Shown: piece after piece, positions 44,859 through 52,897 of the stretch
Layout: the number at the start of each line of letters is the position of its first letter
How positions within the stretch are numbered: position 1 is the first letter of the stretch
Source: Egicoccus halophilus
GTDB taxonomy: Bacteria > Actinomycetota > Nitriliruptoria > Nitriliruptorales > Nitriliruptoraceae
Direction: 5' to 3'
NCBI RefSeq assembly: GCF_004300825.1
Contig: NZ_CP036250.1
Span: forward strand, 3,607,001 to 3,671,000
DNA: 64,000 bases
Position numbers and translations under genes: made by a program
The notes under the pieces: model-generated
The model's database searches: none
What the model was told of the DNA's origin: nothing
What the model saw: only the letters and a program-made list of their open reading frames with translations

Positions 44859-45617
44859 TCACGCCGCGTCGGTGGCGGTGACCCGGGCGACGGCGCGCGC
44901 GAGTACCTCGGGACGCTCGCGATGGATGCTGTGCCCGGCGCCCGGGACGACCTCGGCGGTGACCCGCGTGCCGTCGGTGAGCTCGTCGGCCGTCGCCGGG
45001 GCGAGCCAGCCGCCGTACCCGGGGTCGGCGACCAGCAGATGGACGCGTTCGCGCCACCGGTCGCCGTCGGCACGCACGTCCCACGGGTCGTTGTCGTCGA
45101 GGACGGCGTCGACGACGTCGGGCGTCACCCGCCGGGCCGCGAGCACCTTGCGCGAGACGTCCCGTGGGTGCCAGGCGGGATGGGCCTCGGCGACGGCGTC
45201 CGTGTCGAGCTCACCGACGTCGAGGCGCTGCTCGACGCGCAGACGACGGTGGTCGTCGCCGGTCAGGTGCAGGACCGGGTCGACCAGCACGGCCGCGGGA
45301 GCCAGTTGCTGCTCGGCGAGCAGGTGGGCGGCGACGGCACCGCCCAGGGAATGGCCGACCAGCAGCTCCCACCGGTCACCGAGCAGGGCGACGTCGGCGG
45401 CGAACGCGGCGATGCGGTGGTCGGCCCCCGGTGGGCTCAACCCGTGGCTGCGGAGGTCGGGCGCCAGCACCATCCAACCGTCGGTGGCGAGCTCGGACGC
45501 GAGACGCCACCAGCTCGTGCCGTCGGAACCGAGGCCGTGCAGCAACAGTGCGCGGCGGCGACCGGTCGGATTCCACAGGTGGGTGTTGAGCCGGACCGCC
45601 GGCGGCTGCTCGCCCAT
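44859..45617 (-). CDS. alpha/beta-hydrolase
   Basis: 252 residues from ATG 45617, 5 nt after the trpS stop. It is the standard alpha/beta-hydrolase fold: the oxyanion strand LLLHGLGSDGTSWW, the nucleophile elbow LLVGHSLGGAVAAH (Ser), an acidic residue after LLVADPGYGG, and the catalytic His in VPGAGHSIHRERP. The lid region (about 120-180) is helical and charged. Substrate unknown; esterase or lactonase activity is plausible. It is co-directional with trpS and perhaps co-transcribed. Two hairpin elements follow it. Confidence 0.85.
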   Translation of the reverse strand: MGEQPPAVRLNTHLWNPTGRRRALLLHGLGSDGTSWWRLASELATDGWMVLAPDLRSHGLSPPGADHRIAAFAADVALLGDRWELLVGHSLGGAVAAHLLAEQQLAPAAVLVDPVLHLTGDDHRRLRVEQRLDVGELDTDAVAEAHPAWHPRDVSRKVLAARRVTPDVVDAVLDDNDPWDVRADGDRWRERVHLLVADPGYGGWLAPATADELTDGTRVTAEVVPGAGHSIHRERPEVLARAVARVTATDAA

Positions 45618-45622
45618 GCGGC

Positions 45623-46627
45623 TCAGACCTGCCCGGGCGGCAGCAGCCCCATGGCCTGCTTGGCGCGCTCGAGCGTCGGGGCGGCGATCGCGCGGGCGCG
45701 CTCGGCACCGCGTTCGAGCAGTGCGGCGACCTCGCCGGGGTCGGCTTCGAGCTCGCGATAGCGGTCCTGGAACGGGCGCAGACGCTCGACGACCGCATCG
45801 GCGACGGCCTGCTTGAACGGTCCGTAGCCGCCCCCGTCGTACGTGGCGGCGAGCTTGTCGATCGGGTCCCCGGTGGCGCCGGCGAGGATCTCGAGCAGGT
45901 TCGACACGCCCGGCTTGTCGTCGCGGTCGTGGCGGATGTCGGTGGCCGAGTCGGTCACCGCGCTGCGGAACTTCTTCTCGATCTTCTTCGGGTCGTCGAG
46001 CAGTCGCACGATGCCCTTCTCCGACGACTGCGACTTCGACATCTTGCGCGTCGGGTCCTGCAGGTCCATCACACGCGAGCCGGCCTCCGGGTGCACCGCC
46101 TTGGGCAGGGTGAACACCTCGCCGAAGCGGTGGTTGAACCGCTGACCGATGTCGCGTGCCAACTCGATGTGATGGCGCTGGTCCTCGCCGACGGGCACCT
46201 CGTCGGCGGCGTAGAGCAGGATGTCGGCGGTCTGCAGGACGGGGTAGTCGAACAGTCCGACGCTGACCGACTCGCCGCGCCCCTCCGACTTCTCCTTGAA
46301 CTGCGGCTGCTTGCGCAGTTCGCCGAAGCCGGCGACACAGTTGAACAGCCACGTGCACTCGGCGTGCTCGGAGAGGTGCGACTGCACGAACAGGATCGAG
46401 CGCTCCGGGTCGACACCGACGGCGAGCATCCCGGTCGCCAACTCGACGGTCCGTTGCCGCAACGTGGCCGGGTCGTGCTCGGCGGGCGAGGTCATCGCGT
46501 GCAGGTCGACCACGCAGTAGATGCACTCGGCGTCGTCCTGCATCGCCACCCAGTTCACCCACGCCCCCAGCAGGTTGCCGAGATGCGGGTCACCACTGGG
46601 CTGCATGCCGGAGAACACACGGGTCAC
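45623..46627 (-). CDS. trpS: tryptophanyl-tRNA synthetase
   Basis: 334 residues, the normal length for the bacterial enzyme, GTG start. The class I signatures are SGDPHLGN (HIGH, about 11-18) and KMSKSQSS (KMSKS). The Trp-binding region has VLQTADILLYAADEVPVGEDQRHH, the hallmark of TrpRS. It charges tRNA-Trp in the cytoplasm. Confidence 0.97.
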   Translation of the reverse strand: MTRVFSGMQPSGDPHLGNLLGAWVNWVAMQDDAECIYCVVDLHAMTSPAEHDPATLRQRTVELATGMLAVGVDPERSILFVQSHLSEHAECTWLFNCVAGFGELRKQPQFKEKSEGRGESVSVGLFDYPVLQTADILLYAADEVPVGEDQRHHIELARDIGQRFNHRFGEVFTLPKAVHPEAGSRVMDLQDPTRKMSKSQSSEKGIVRLLDDPKKIEKKFRSAVTDSATDIRHDRDDKPGVSNLLEILAGATGDPIDKLAATYDGGGYGPFKQAVADAVVERLRPFQDRYRELEADPGEVAALLERGAERARAIAAPTLERAKQAMGLLPPGQV

Positions 46628-46742
46628 GGGTCGGTCCCTGTTCGCGAGACGTGGAGTACGCCGGGACGGCGCGGGACGCGAAGGTAGCGCCGACGGATCG
46701 GCGGGCCGACGTCGCCTCCGAGGCGGGCGCGCCGCCGGTGGT

Positions 46743-46985
46743 TCAGGCCGACGGAGGAGGCGGCAGGGTCACGAGCGTCGTGTCGTCGTCCGGACAGACG
46801 CGCTCGGTGCTGGCCACGACCCGGTGACAGGCCGGACAGAACCCGGCGTCGTCGGCGAGCTGGTCATCCTCGGCGCCGTCGACCTGTTCGACCTCGGCGT
46901 CGTCGACCTCCTCGGTTTCGACGAACCGGCTGCGCAGGTTCGGGCCCGGCACGACCACGGTGTCGGCGAACTCCTCGGTGTGCAT
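46743..46985 (-). CDS. small acidic hypothetical protein with Cys motif
   Basis: 80 residues from ATG 46985, with GGAGGA 4 nt upstream. The N-terminus is acidic (EVDDAEVEQVDGAEDD). The second half has a FCPACHRVV segment and a later VCPDDDTTL, i.e. three Cys, short of a full zinc ribbon. Family not recognised. It is divergent from the GNAT gene. Confidence 0.6.
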   Translation of the reverse strand: MHTEEFADTVVVPGPNLRSRFVETEEVDDAEVEQVDGAEDDQLADDAGFCPACHRVVASTERVCPDDDTTLVTLPPPPSA

Positions 46986-47090
46986 CGGCTCCTCCGGTTC
47001 GGCCACCAGTCTCGCAACATCGGCGCCGTGATGTCGCGGCCGTGTGGGCGGTCCCACCCGTCGCCCGTGGCGTCGGCGGCCCCCACGGCG

Positions 47091-47096
47091 TAGCTT
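47091..47096 (+). promoter_or_regulatory. putative -10 element (TAGCTT)
   Basis: TAGCTT 46 nt upstream of the GNAT acetyltransferase start. No clear -35. Confidence 0.25.
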
Positions 47097-47141
47097 CGCG
47101 GACGGGGAGCAGGCACCATTCATCGGGGAGCGCGTGGCCGG

Positions 47142-47729
47142 ATGACGAGGATCGACCTGCCGGACCTGCGTACCGAGCACCTCCGGTTGCGACCGCCGCG
47201 GGAGGACGACGTCCCGGCGATCGTCGCGTGCTGCCAGGACCCCGACATCCAGCGCTTCACCCGGGTGCCCTCGCCGTACACGACCACCGACGGTCAGCGC
47301 TGGGTGACGTTCTGCCGTGACGGTCTCGTCCGTGGGACCGGCGCCCACCTGCTCGCCGTCGATGCCGACGACGACACGCGGGTGCTCGGCGCGATCGGTC
47401 TCGACGTGGACCGGGTGGACGACAGCGGGGAGGCCGGGTACTGGATCGCACCCGATGCGCGCCGGCAGGGGGTCGCCAGCAACGGCTGTCGGCTGCTGAT
47501 CCGATTCGGTTTCGAGGAGTTGGGACTGGCCTACATCGGCCTGCACGCGGCCGCGACGAATCCGGGATCCAACGCGGTCGCCCGCGCGCTGGGCTTCACG
47601 CACGAGGGGACCTTGCGCTCGGCGATGCGCGACGGCCCCTCGGGTGACCGGTCGGCGCCCCGTTGCGACGCCAACGTCTGGGGCCTGCGGCCCGGGGAGC
47701 TGCTCGACCGGGGCCGGCACCCCGCCTGA
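47142..47729 (+). CDS. GNAT family N-acetyltransferase (RimJ/RimL-like)
   Basis: 195 residues. The RimJ/RimL-type GNAT fold is seen in LRTEHLRLRPPREDDVPAIV, AIGLDVDRVDDSGEAGYWI, then ARRQGVASNGCRLLIRFGFEELGL, which carries the acetyl-CoA P-loop (RRQGVAS), and NPGSNAVARALGF near the end. Such enzymes acetylate protein N-termini or small amines. The substrate is unknown. A 25-codon reading frame with a strong ribosome site lies 138 nt downstream. Confidence 0.88.
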   Translation: MTRIDLPDLRTEHLRLRPPREDDVPAIVACCQDPDIQRFTRVPSPYTTTDGQRWVTFCRDGLVRGTGAHLLAVDADDDTRVLGAIGLDVDRVDDSGEAGYWIAPDARRQGVASNGCRLLIRFGFEELGLAYIGLHAAATNPGSNAVARALGFTHEGTLRSAMRDGPSGDRSAPRCDANVWGLRPGELLDRGRHPA

Positions 47730-47866
47730 CCGATCGGACCGAGGTGGCACGACGTTGCGCAAGACGTCGACGATCGGTCACCTTGAGCACATGCGCCCGT
47801 GGCCGACATCGGGGAGAGTTCGACGGTCGCACGAGGCGACCCACGGGGAAAGCGAAAGGAGAGGTG

Positions 47867-47944
47867 ATGACCCAGGACGCGCAGAGCCGCCCGGTCACCT
47901 ACCCGCCACACGTCGTGGCACAGTGCCTGGCCGACCTCGGCTAG
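47867..47944 (+). CDS. short peptide (25 aa) with very strong ribosome site
   Basis: ATG 47867 is preceded by AAAGGAGAGGTG, one of the best Shine-Dalgarno sites in the window. The peptide begins MTQDAQSRP and ends VVAQCLADLG, with one Cys, followed by TAG and, 30 nt later, a hairpin terminator. No homologous family is recognised. It could be a true small protein or a leader peptide. Codon use is normal for the genome but the length is too short to test. Confidence 0.45.
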   Translation: MTQDAQSRPVTYPPHVVAQCLADLG

Positions 47945-47974
47945 ACGGCACCCCACACGACGTGCCACATGCGT

Positions 47975-48004
47975 AGCGCCGCGCCCGGTTCCGGGCGCGG
48001 CGCT
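47975..48004. terminator. bidirectional hairpin terminator
   Basis: Perfect 14-bp inverted repeat (arm AGCGCCGCGCCCGG, 2-nt loop), followed by GTTG, between the short peptide gene and mdh. Confidence 0.8.
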
Positions 48005-48013
48005 GTTGCGAAT

Positions 48014-49003
48014 TCAGAGCATGTCGGCGACGGCGTCGCGCTCCTGCTGCAACTCGTCGACCGACGCCTGCAACTTCTGCTGGGCGAAGTCGGACAGCTC
48101 GAGTCCCTGCACGATCTCGTAGGTGCCGTTGCCGTCGGTGGTGACGGGGAAGCCGGAGATCAGGCCCTCCGGCACGCCGTAGGAGCCGTCGGACGGGATC
48201 GCCATGGACACCCAGTCGCCGTCGGCGGTGGGCTTGCCGCCACACCAGTTGGCGACGTGGTCGACCAGCGCGCTGGCGGCCGATGCGGCCGACGACGCGC
48301 CGCGGGCGTCGATGATGGCCTTGCCGCGCTGCTGGACGGTGGTGAGGAACTCACCCTCGAGCCACTCGCGGTCGGTGATGACCTCGGTCGCCGGCCGACC
48401 GCCGATCCTGGCGTTGTCGAAGTCGGGGACCATGGTCGGCGAGTGGTTGCCCCACACGGCGAGGTTGGTGACCTCGGCGACCGGCACGCCGGCCTTCTTC
48501 GCCAGCTGCGACTTGGCGCGGTTCTCGTCGAGGCGCACCATGGCGGTGAAACGCTCGGCCGGCAGCCCTTCGGCGTTGGCGGCGGCGATCAGGGCGTTGG
48601 TGTTGGCGGGATTGCCGACGACGGCGACCTTGAGGTCCGACGCTCCGGCGGAGGCCAGCGCGGCGCCCTGTCCGGTGAAGATCTTGCCGTTGTCCTTGAG
48701 CAGGTCGGCGCGCTCCATGCCCGGACCGCGCGGCTTGGCGCCCACCAGGCAGGCGACGTTGACGCCGGCGAAGGCGGTCTCGGCCTGGTCGCTGAGCTCG
48801 ATGCCGGCGAGCAGCGGGAACGCGGCGTCGTCGAGCTCCATCGCGACCCCCTCGAGCGCACCGAGTGCCGGGGGAACTTCGAGCAGGCGCAACTCGACGG
48901 GGGTGTCGGGACCGAACATCTGCCCGGAGGCGATGCGGAACAGCAGGGCGTAGCCGATCTGGCCGGCAGCACCGGTGACGGCGACACGGACGGGCGAGCT
49001 CAT
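48014..49003 (-). CDS. mdh: malate dehydrogenase
   Basis: 329 residues of the dimeric MDH type. The NAD Rossmann motif is [19 protein letters not shown]. The substrate Arg residues are in [15 protein letters not shown] and [13 protein letters not shown]. The catalytic His is in [27 protein letters not shown] is the usual cofactor segment. It interconverts malate and oxaloacetate in the TCA cycle. It is monocistronic. Confidence 0.97.
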   Translation of the reverse strand: MSSPVRVAVTGAAGQIGYALLFRIASGQMFGPDTPVELRLLEVPPALGALEGVAMELDDAAFPLLAGIELSDQAETAFAGVNVACLVGAKPRGPGMERADLLKDNGKIFTGQGAALASAGASDLKVAVVGNPANTNALIAAANAEGLPAERFTAMVRLDENRAKSQLAKKAGVPVAEVTNLAVWGNHSPTMVPDFDNARIGGRPATEVITDREWLEGEFLTTVQQRGKAIIDARGASSAASAASALVDHVANWCGGKPTADGDWVSMAIPSDGSYGVPEGLISGFPVTTDGNGTYEIVQGLELSDFAQQKLQASVDELQQERDAVADML

Positions 49004-49074
49004 GGGTGCTCCTGGGAGTCGCGGGCGTGGTCTCGGGCGGCGGAACGTCCCGAGGGATCGCGGTTCCGGCAGCC

Positions 49075-49080
49075 TAGTGT
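49075..49080 (+). promoter_or_regulatory. putative -10 element (TAGTGT)
   Basis: TAGTGT in the mdh/methyltransferase divergent gap, 44 nt before the methyltransferase ATG. No clear -35. Confidence 0.25.
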
Positions 49081-49123
49081 CCGCAGACGTCTACGCTTCA
49101 GGCGAGCCCCGGACGGCAGAAGC

Positions 49124-49753
49124 ATGAACTCGCTGCTGCAACGCCTCTTCGCCAGGATGTACGACCCGTGCATGGCGGCCGTCGAGCGCGCCGGTCTCGG
49201 TGAGCTCCGCGGAGCCCTGCTGGCCGACCTGTCGGGCGAGGTCGTCGAGATCGGTGCGGGCACGGGCGCCAACCTCGCCCACTACGGCGCGCAGGTACGA
49301 CGCGTCGTCGCCGTCGAGCCGTCCCTCCCGATGGCCGACCGGCTGCGGCGACGGGCCGCGGACGGGCCGGACCACCTCGACGTCGAGGTGGTCACGGCAC
49401 CGGCGGAGCGGCTGCCGCTGCCGGACGCGAGCGCCGACGTGGTGGTGTCGACGCTGGTGCTGTGCTCGGTACGCGACGTCGGTCGGACGCTCGCCGAGGC
49501 CCGGCGGGTCCTGCGCCCCCGGGGCCGGCTCGTCCTGCTCGAGCACGTCGCCGGCGAGGGCCGGCTGCTGCGTACGCAACGGTTGCTCCAGCCGGTGTGG
49601 TCGCCGCTGTCGGGCGGGTGCCACCTGACGCGGGATCCCGCCCCGGCGTTGGCGACGGCGGGGTTCGACACCGCCGGGGTGGACCGGGTCGAGCTGCCGA
49701 TGCCCGCGTTGACGCGCCCCGGCCTCGTCGGCACCGCGATCGTCCCGCGCTGA
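49124..49753 (+). CDS. class I SAM-dependent methyltransferase
   Basis: 209 residues. The SAM-binding motif I is VVEIGAGTGANLAHY, motif II gives VVAVEPSLPMA, and VVSTLVLCSVRD and LRPRGRLVLLEHVAG complete a Methyltransf_11 core. The short C-terminal half (GGCHLTRDP) resembles the UbiE/METTL7-like small-molecule methyltransferases. The substrate is unknown. It is transcribed alone, divergent from mdh. Confidence 0.87.
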   Translation: MNSLLQRLFARMYDPCMAAVERAGLGELRGALLADLSGEVVEIGAGTGANLAHYGAQVRRVVAVEPSLPMADRLRRRAADGPDHLDVEVVTAPAERLPLPDASADVVVSTLVLCSVRDVGRTLAEARRVLRPRGRLVLLEHVAGEGRLLRTQRLLQPVWSPLSGGCHLTRDPAPALATAGFDTAGVDRVELPMPALTRPGLVGTAIVPR

Positions 49754-49876
49754 TCGGCGGTCGCGGCGCGACCGGCTGCTCGACGAGCAGCCCCCACAGG
49801 TCCGAGGGGCGGTCGCGGGCGACGAGCGAGCGTCGGCGAGCGCGACGATCGGGGTGGAGGGTGGGATCTGTGCCGT

Positions 49877-51430
49877 TCAGTGACGGAAGTGGCGGCGACC
49901 GGTGAACAGCATGGGGATGCCGTGCTCGTCGGCGGCGGCGATGACCTCGGCGTCGCGGACCGAGCCACCCGGCTGGACGATGGCGCGCACCCCGGCGGCA
50001 GCGGCCGCGTCGGGACCGTCACGGAACGGGAAGAACGCGTCGGAGGCGAGCACGCTGCCGGTGTGGCGGTCGCCGGCGCGCTCGACGGCGAGGCGGACCG
50101 AGTCGACCCGACTCATCTGTCCCGCGCCGACACCGACGACCTGCAGGTCCTTGGCGAGCACGATCGCGTTCGACTTGGTGTGCTTGCACGCGATCCAGGC
50201 GAAGCGCAGGTCGGCCAGCGTCGCCTCGTCGGGCTGCGCCTCGGTGACCACGCTCCACTCGTCGAACGGTTCGTCGCCGAGGTCACCGTCCTGGACGAGC
50301 AGGCCACCGGCGACCGCCCGCAGGTCCCGACCGGCACGAGGCCGATCGGCGGAGGGCATGCGCAGGATCCGCAGGTTGGCCTTGGTCCGCAGGACCTCGA
50401 GGGCCTCGTCGTCGTAGCCGGGCGCGACCACGACCTCGGTGAAGACCTCGACGATCCGGCGGGCGGTCTCGGCGTCGACGGGTCGGTTGACGGCGACGAT
50501 GCCGCCGAAGGCGCTGACGGGGTCGCCTTCGAGGGCTCGGGCGTAGGCGGTGGGCAGCTCGTCGGCGACGGCGAAGCCGGCAGGGTTGGTGTGCTTGATG
50601 ATGGCGACGGCCGGCTCGTCGACGTCGACCGCCAGCCCCCAGGCCGCGTCGGTGTCGAGCAGGTTGTTGTACGACAGTTCCTTGCCGTGCAACTGCTCGG
50701 CCGCACCGAGGCCGCCCTCACCGGGGTGGGTGTAGAACGCGGCGCCCTGGTGCGGGTTCTCGCCGTAGCGCAGCGTCGCCCGCCGCGGCAGCGACAGGCC
50801 GAGCTGGGTCGGGAACGGCTCGTCGCGCTGGAACCAGGCCGCGATCTCGGCGTCGTAGGCGGCGGTGTGCTGGAACGCCTTGGCGGCGAGTTCGCGCTTG
50901 AGCGAGAACGACAACCCGCCCTGTTCACGCAGCTCGACCAGGACCCGCTCGTAGTCGGCCGGGTCGACCAGCACGGCCACCGAGCCGTGGTTCTTGGCGG
51001 CCGCGCGGACCATGGTGGGACCGCCGATGTCGATCATCTCGACCACGTCGGGGTCACTGGCACCGGACGCCACGGTCTCGTGGAAGGGGTAGAGATTGAC
51101 CACCACGAGGTCGATCGGATCGACGTCGAGCTCGTCGAGCTCTGCGACGTGGGCCGGATCGGTGCGGTCGGCGAGGATCCCCGCGTGCACGCGCGGGTGC
51201 AGCGTCTTGACCCGACCGTCGAGGCACTCGGGGAAGCCGGTGACCTCGGCGACACCGGTGACGGGGACCTCGGCGTCGCGCAACGTCTGTGCGGTCGAGC
51301 CGGTGGAGACGACCGTGACCCCGAGGGCGCGCAGTTCGCCGGCCAGGTCCGCCACACCGGTCTTGTCGTAGCAGCTGACCAGTGCCCGCCGTACCGGGGT
51401 GGGGGCGGGCGTCGGCATCGGGGTGTTCAC
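49877..51430 (-). CDS. purH: bifunctional AICAR formyltransferase / IMP cyclohydrolase
   Basis: 517 residues from GTG 51430, overlapping the purN stop by 4 nt (GTGA). The N-terminal IMP cyclohydrolase (about 10-200) has VSTGSTAQTLRD, the KTLHPRVHAGIL motif and IDIGGPTMVRAAAKN. The C-terminal AICAR transformylase has RYGENPHQGAAF, the Lys-His pair in IKHTNPAGFA, and KSNAIVLAKD. It catalyses the last two steps of IMP synthesis. Pairing with purN supplies both formyl-transfer steps in one operon. Confidence 0.97.
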   Translation of the reverse strand: MNTPMPTPAPTPVRRALVSCYDKTGVADLAGELRALGVTVVSTGSTAQTLRDAEVPVTGVAEVTGFPECLDGRVKTLHPRVHAGILADRTDPAHVAELDELDVDPIDLVVVNLYPFHETVASGASDPDVVEMIDIGGPTMVRAAAKNHGSVAVLVDPADYERVLVELREQGGLSFSLKRELAAKAFQHTAAYDAEIAAWFQRDEPFPTQLGLSLPRRATLRYGENPHQGAAFYTHPGEGGLGAAEQLHGKELSYNNLLDTDAAWGLAVDVDEPAVAIIKHTNPAGFAVADELPTAYARALEGDPVSAFGGIVAVNRPVDAETARRIVEVFTEVVVAPGYDDEALEVLRTKANLRILRMPSADRPRAGRDLRAVAGGLLVQDGDLGDEPFDEWSVVTEAQPDEATLADLRFAWIACKHTKSNAIVLAKDLQVVGVGAGQMSRVDSVRLAVERAGDRHTGSVLASDAFFPFRDGPDAAAAAGVRAIVQPGGSVRDAEVIAAADEHGIPMLFTGRRHFRH

Positions 51431-52065
51431 GGCGTCTCCTCTCGGACGTGCACGACCCGGCCCTCGACGGCGACGAGGTCGTGACACAACAACTTCACAC
51501 AGGCGGGTAGCAGCTCGTGCTCGACCGCCTTGATGCGTTCGTGGAGGGCGTCCTCGGTGTCACCGGCGACGACCTCGACCGCCCGCTGGGCGACGATGGG
51601 TCCGTGGTCGACCTGCTCGTCGACCAGGTGCACGGTGCAGCCGGTGACCTTGACGCCGTGGTCGAGGGCCTCGCGGACCGCGTGGGCGCCACGGAAGGCG
51701 GGCAGCAGTGACGGGTGGGTGTTGACCACCCGGTCGGGCCAGCCGGCGAGGAACGCGCCCGAGAGGATCCGCATGAACCCGGCGAGCACCACGACCTCGG
51801 GTCGGTGCGCCTCGACGTCGCGTCGCAGGGCCGCCTCCCAGGCCGTCCGGTCGGCGTGGTCGTCGAGCCCCTGGACCACGGTGGGGATGCCGCGTCCACG
51901 GGCGCGCTCGAGGCCGCCGGCATCGCGACGGTCGCTGCCGACGACGACCACCTCGCCGCCGAAGTCGGGGTCGGCATCGATGGCGTCGAGCAGGGCCTGC
52001 AGGTTGGTGCCACCGCCGGAGACGAGGACGGCGCATCGGGTCGACGGGCGCGACGCAGGCGGCAC
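51427..52065 (-). CDS. purN: phosphoribosylglycinamide formyltransferase (PurN)
   Basis: 212 residues from GTG 52065, with GGGGAG 5 nt upstream. The GAR transformylase fold shows CAVLVSGGGTNLQALLDA for GAR binding, VVLAGFMRILS, the catalytic His-Pro NTHPSLLPAFRG with the upstream Asn, and GCTVHLVDEQVDHGPI with the catalytic Asp. It uses 10-formyl-THF. It is the first gene of the purN-purH operon. Confidence 0.96.
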   Translation of the reverse strand: MPPASRPSTRCAVLVSGGGTNLQALLDAIDADPDFGGEVVVVGSDRRDAGGLERARGRGIPTVVQGLDDHADRTAWEAALRRDVEAHRPEVVVLAGFMRILSGAFLAGWPDRVVNTHPSLLPAFRGAHAVREALDHGVKVTGCTVHLVDEQVDHGPIVAQRAVEVVAGDTEDALHERIKAVEHELLPACVKLLCHDLVAVEGRVVHVREETP

Positions 52066-52246
52066 GGTGACTCCCCGGACATCTTCGTGTTCGACGGGCG
52101 GTCGGCGTGGCGCGTGCACCGCCGCCCACCACACGTTCGGCCGGGGCAACGGGTCGGACGCGACGTCGACCGGTCCACCCCCGCGACCGGGGGCGACGTC
52201 GGCCGAGCCTATCGAAGGTCCCGATGGGCGCGTCGCGCGCGCCGAC

Positions 52247-52252
52247 TAGCAT
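52247..52252 (+). promoter_or_regulatory. putative -10 element (TAGCAT)
   Basis: TAGCAT 39 nt before the membrane-protein gene start, in the purN divergent gap. No clear -35. Confidence 0.3.
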
Positions 52253-52291
52253 CCGAGGTCGCAGGCCGGGTGCGCACACGAGGGGGGCGGT

Positions 52292-52816
52292 TTGCGCGGC
52301 GACATGGCGCTGACCGCCCGCCTGTTGTTGCGCGCTTCGGGACTGGCCGGCGTGGTGGTCGCGCTCGGCGGCGTCCTGGCGGTGGTGGCAGCGACGCGAC
52401 CGTGGTTCACGGCCGTGGCCGAGGTCGCGATGCTCGGTGTGGAGCAGAACCGGGCCGTGGCCGCGCTCACGGGGGTGCCCGACACGCCCGGGGGCTGGTT
52501 GACGCTGGCCGCCGGGCTCGTCGCGGTCGTCCTGGGGGCGGCGGCTGCGCTGGACCGGCCGCCCGCGAGCACGCGCACGGTCCTGCTCGGCTGTGCGCTG
52601 CTGCTGGTCTCGGCGGCCGGATGGGCCTGGGTGGGGCCTGGGCCGTCGCTGGCACGGGTGGCAGGGGGTGAGGGAGACCAACTGCTCGACCTGGCCGGCC
52701 GGCTGCCGAGCGGCGTGGACCTGCAGTTGTCGGTCCGGGCGGCGATGGGTCCGGTCCTCTCGGCCGTCGCGGCGGTGATGGTGGCCGTCGGCACATTGGC
52801 CGCCCGGGACCTGTAG
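52292..52816 (+). CDS. hypothetical four-helix membrane protein
   Basis: 174 residues from TTG 52292, with a G-rich ribosome site AGGGGGG; ATG 52304 is the alternative. It has about four transmembrane helices: LASGLAGVVVALGGVLAVVAA-type segment (10-35), a segment near 66-88, LLGCALLLVSAAGWAWV (96-113) and GPVLSAVAAVMVAVGTLAA at the end. The RPWF motif after helix 1 resembles the Trp-associated actinobacterial membrane family, but I do not assign it. The NlpC/P60 gene follows 81 nt later. Confidence 0.6.
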   Translation: MRGDMALTARLLLRASGLAGVVVALGGVLAVVAATRPWFTAVAEVAMLGVEQNRAVAALTGVPDTPGGWLTLAAGLVAVVLGAAAALDRPPASTRTVLLGCALLLVSAAGWAWVGPGPSLARVAGGEGDQLLDLAGRLPSGVDLQLSVRAAMGPVLSAVAAVMVAVGTLAARDL

Positions 52817-52897
52817 CCTCCTTGGCCGTCCGTGCCGTCGGCAGTTCGCGCCCTGGTCCGGACCGCACTCCCCGTCGCCCAACCCCCGAGGTCCTCC

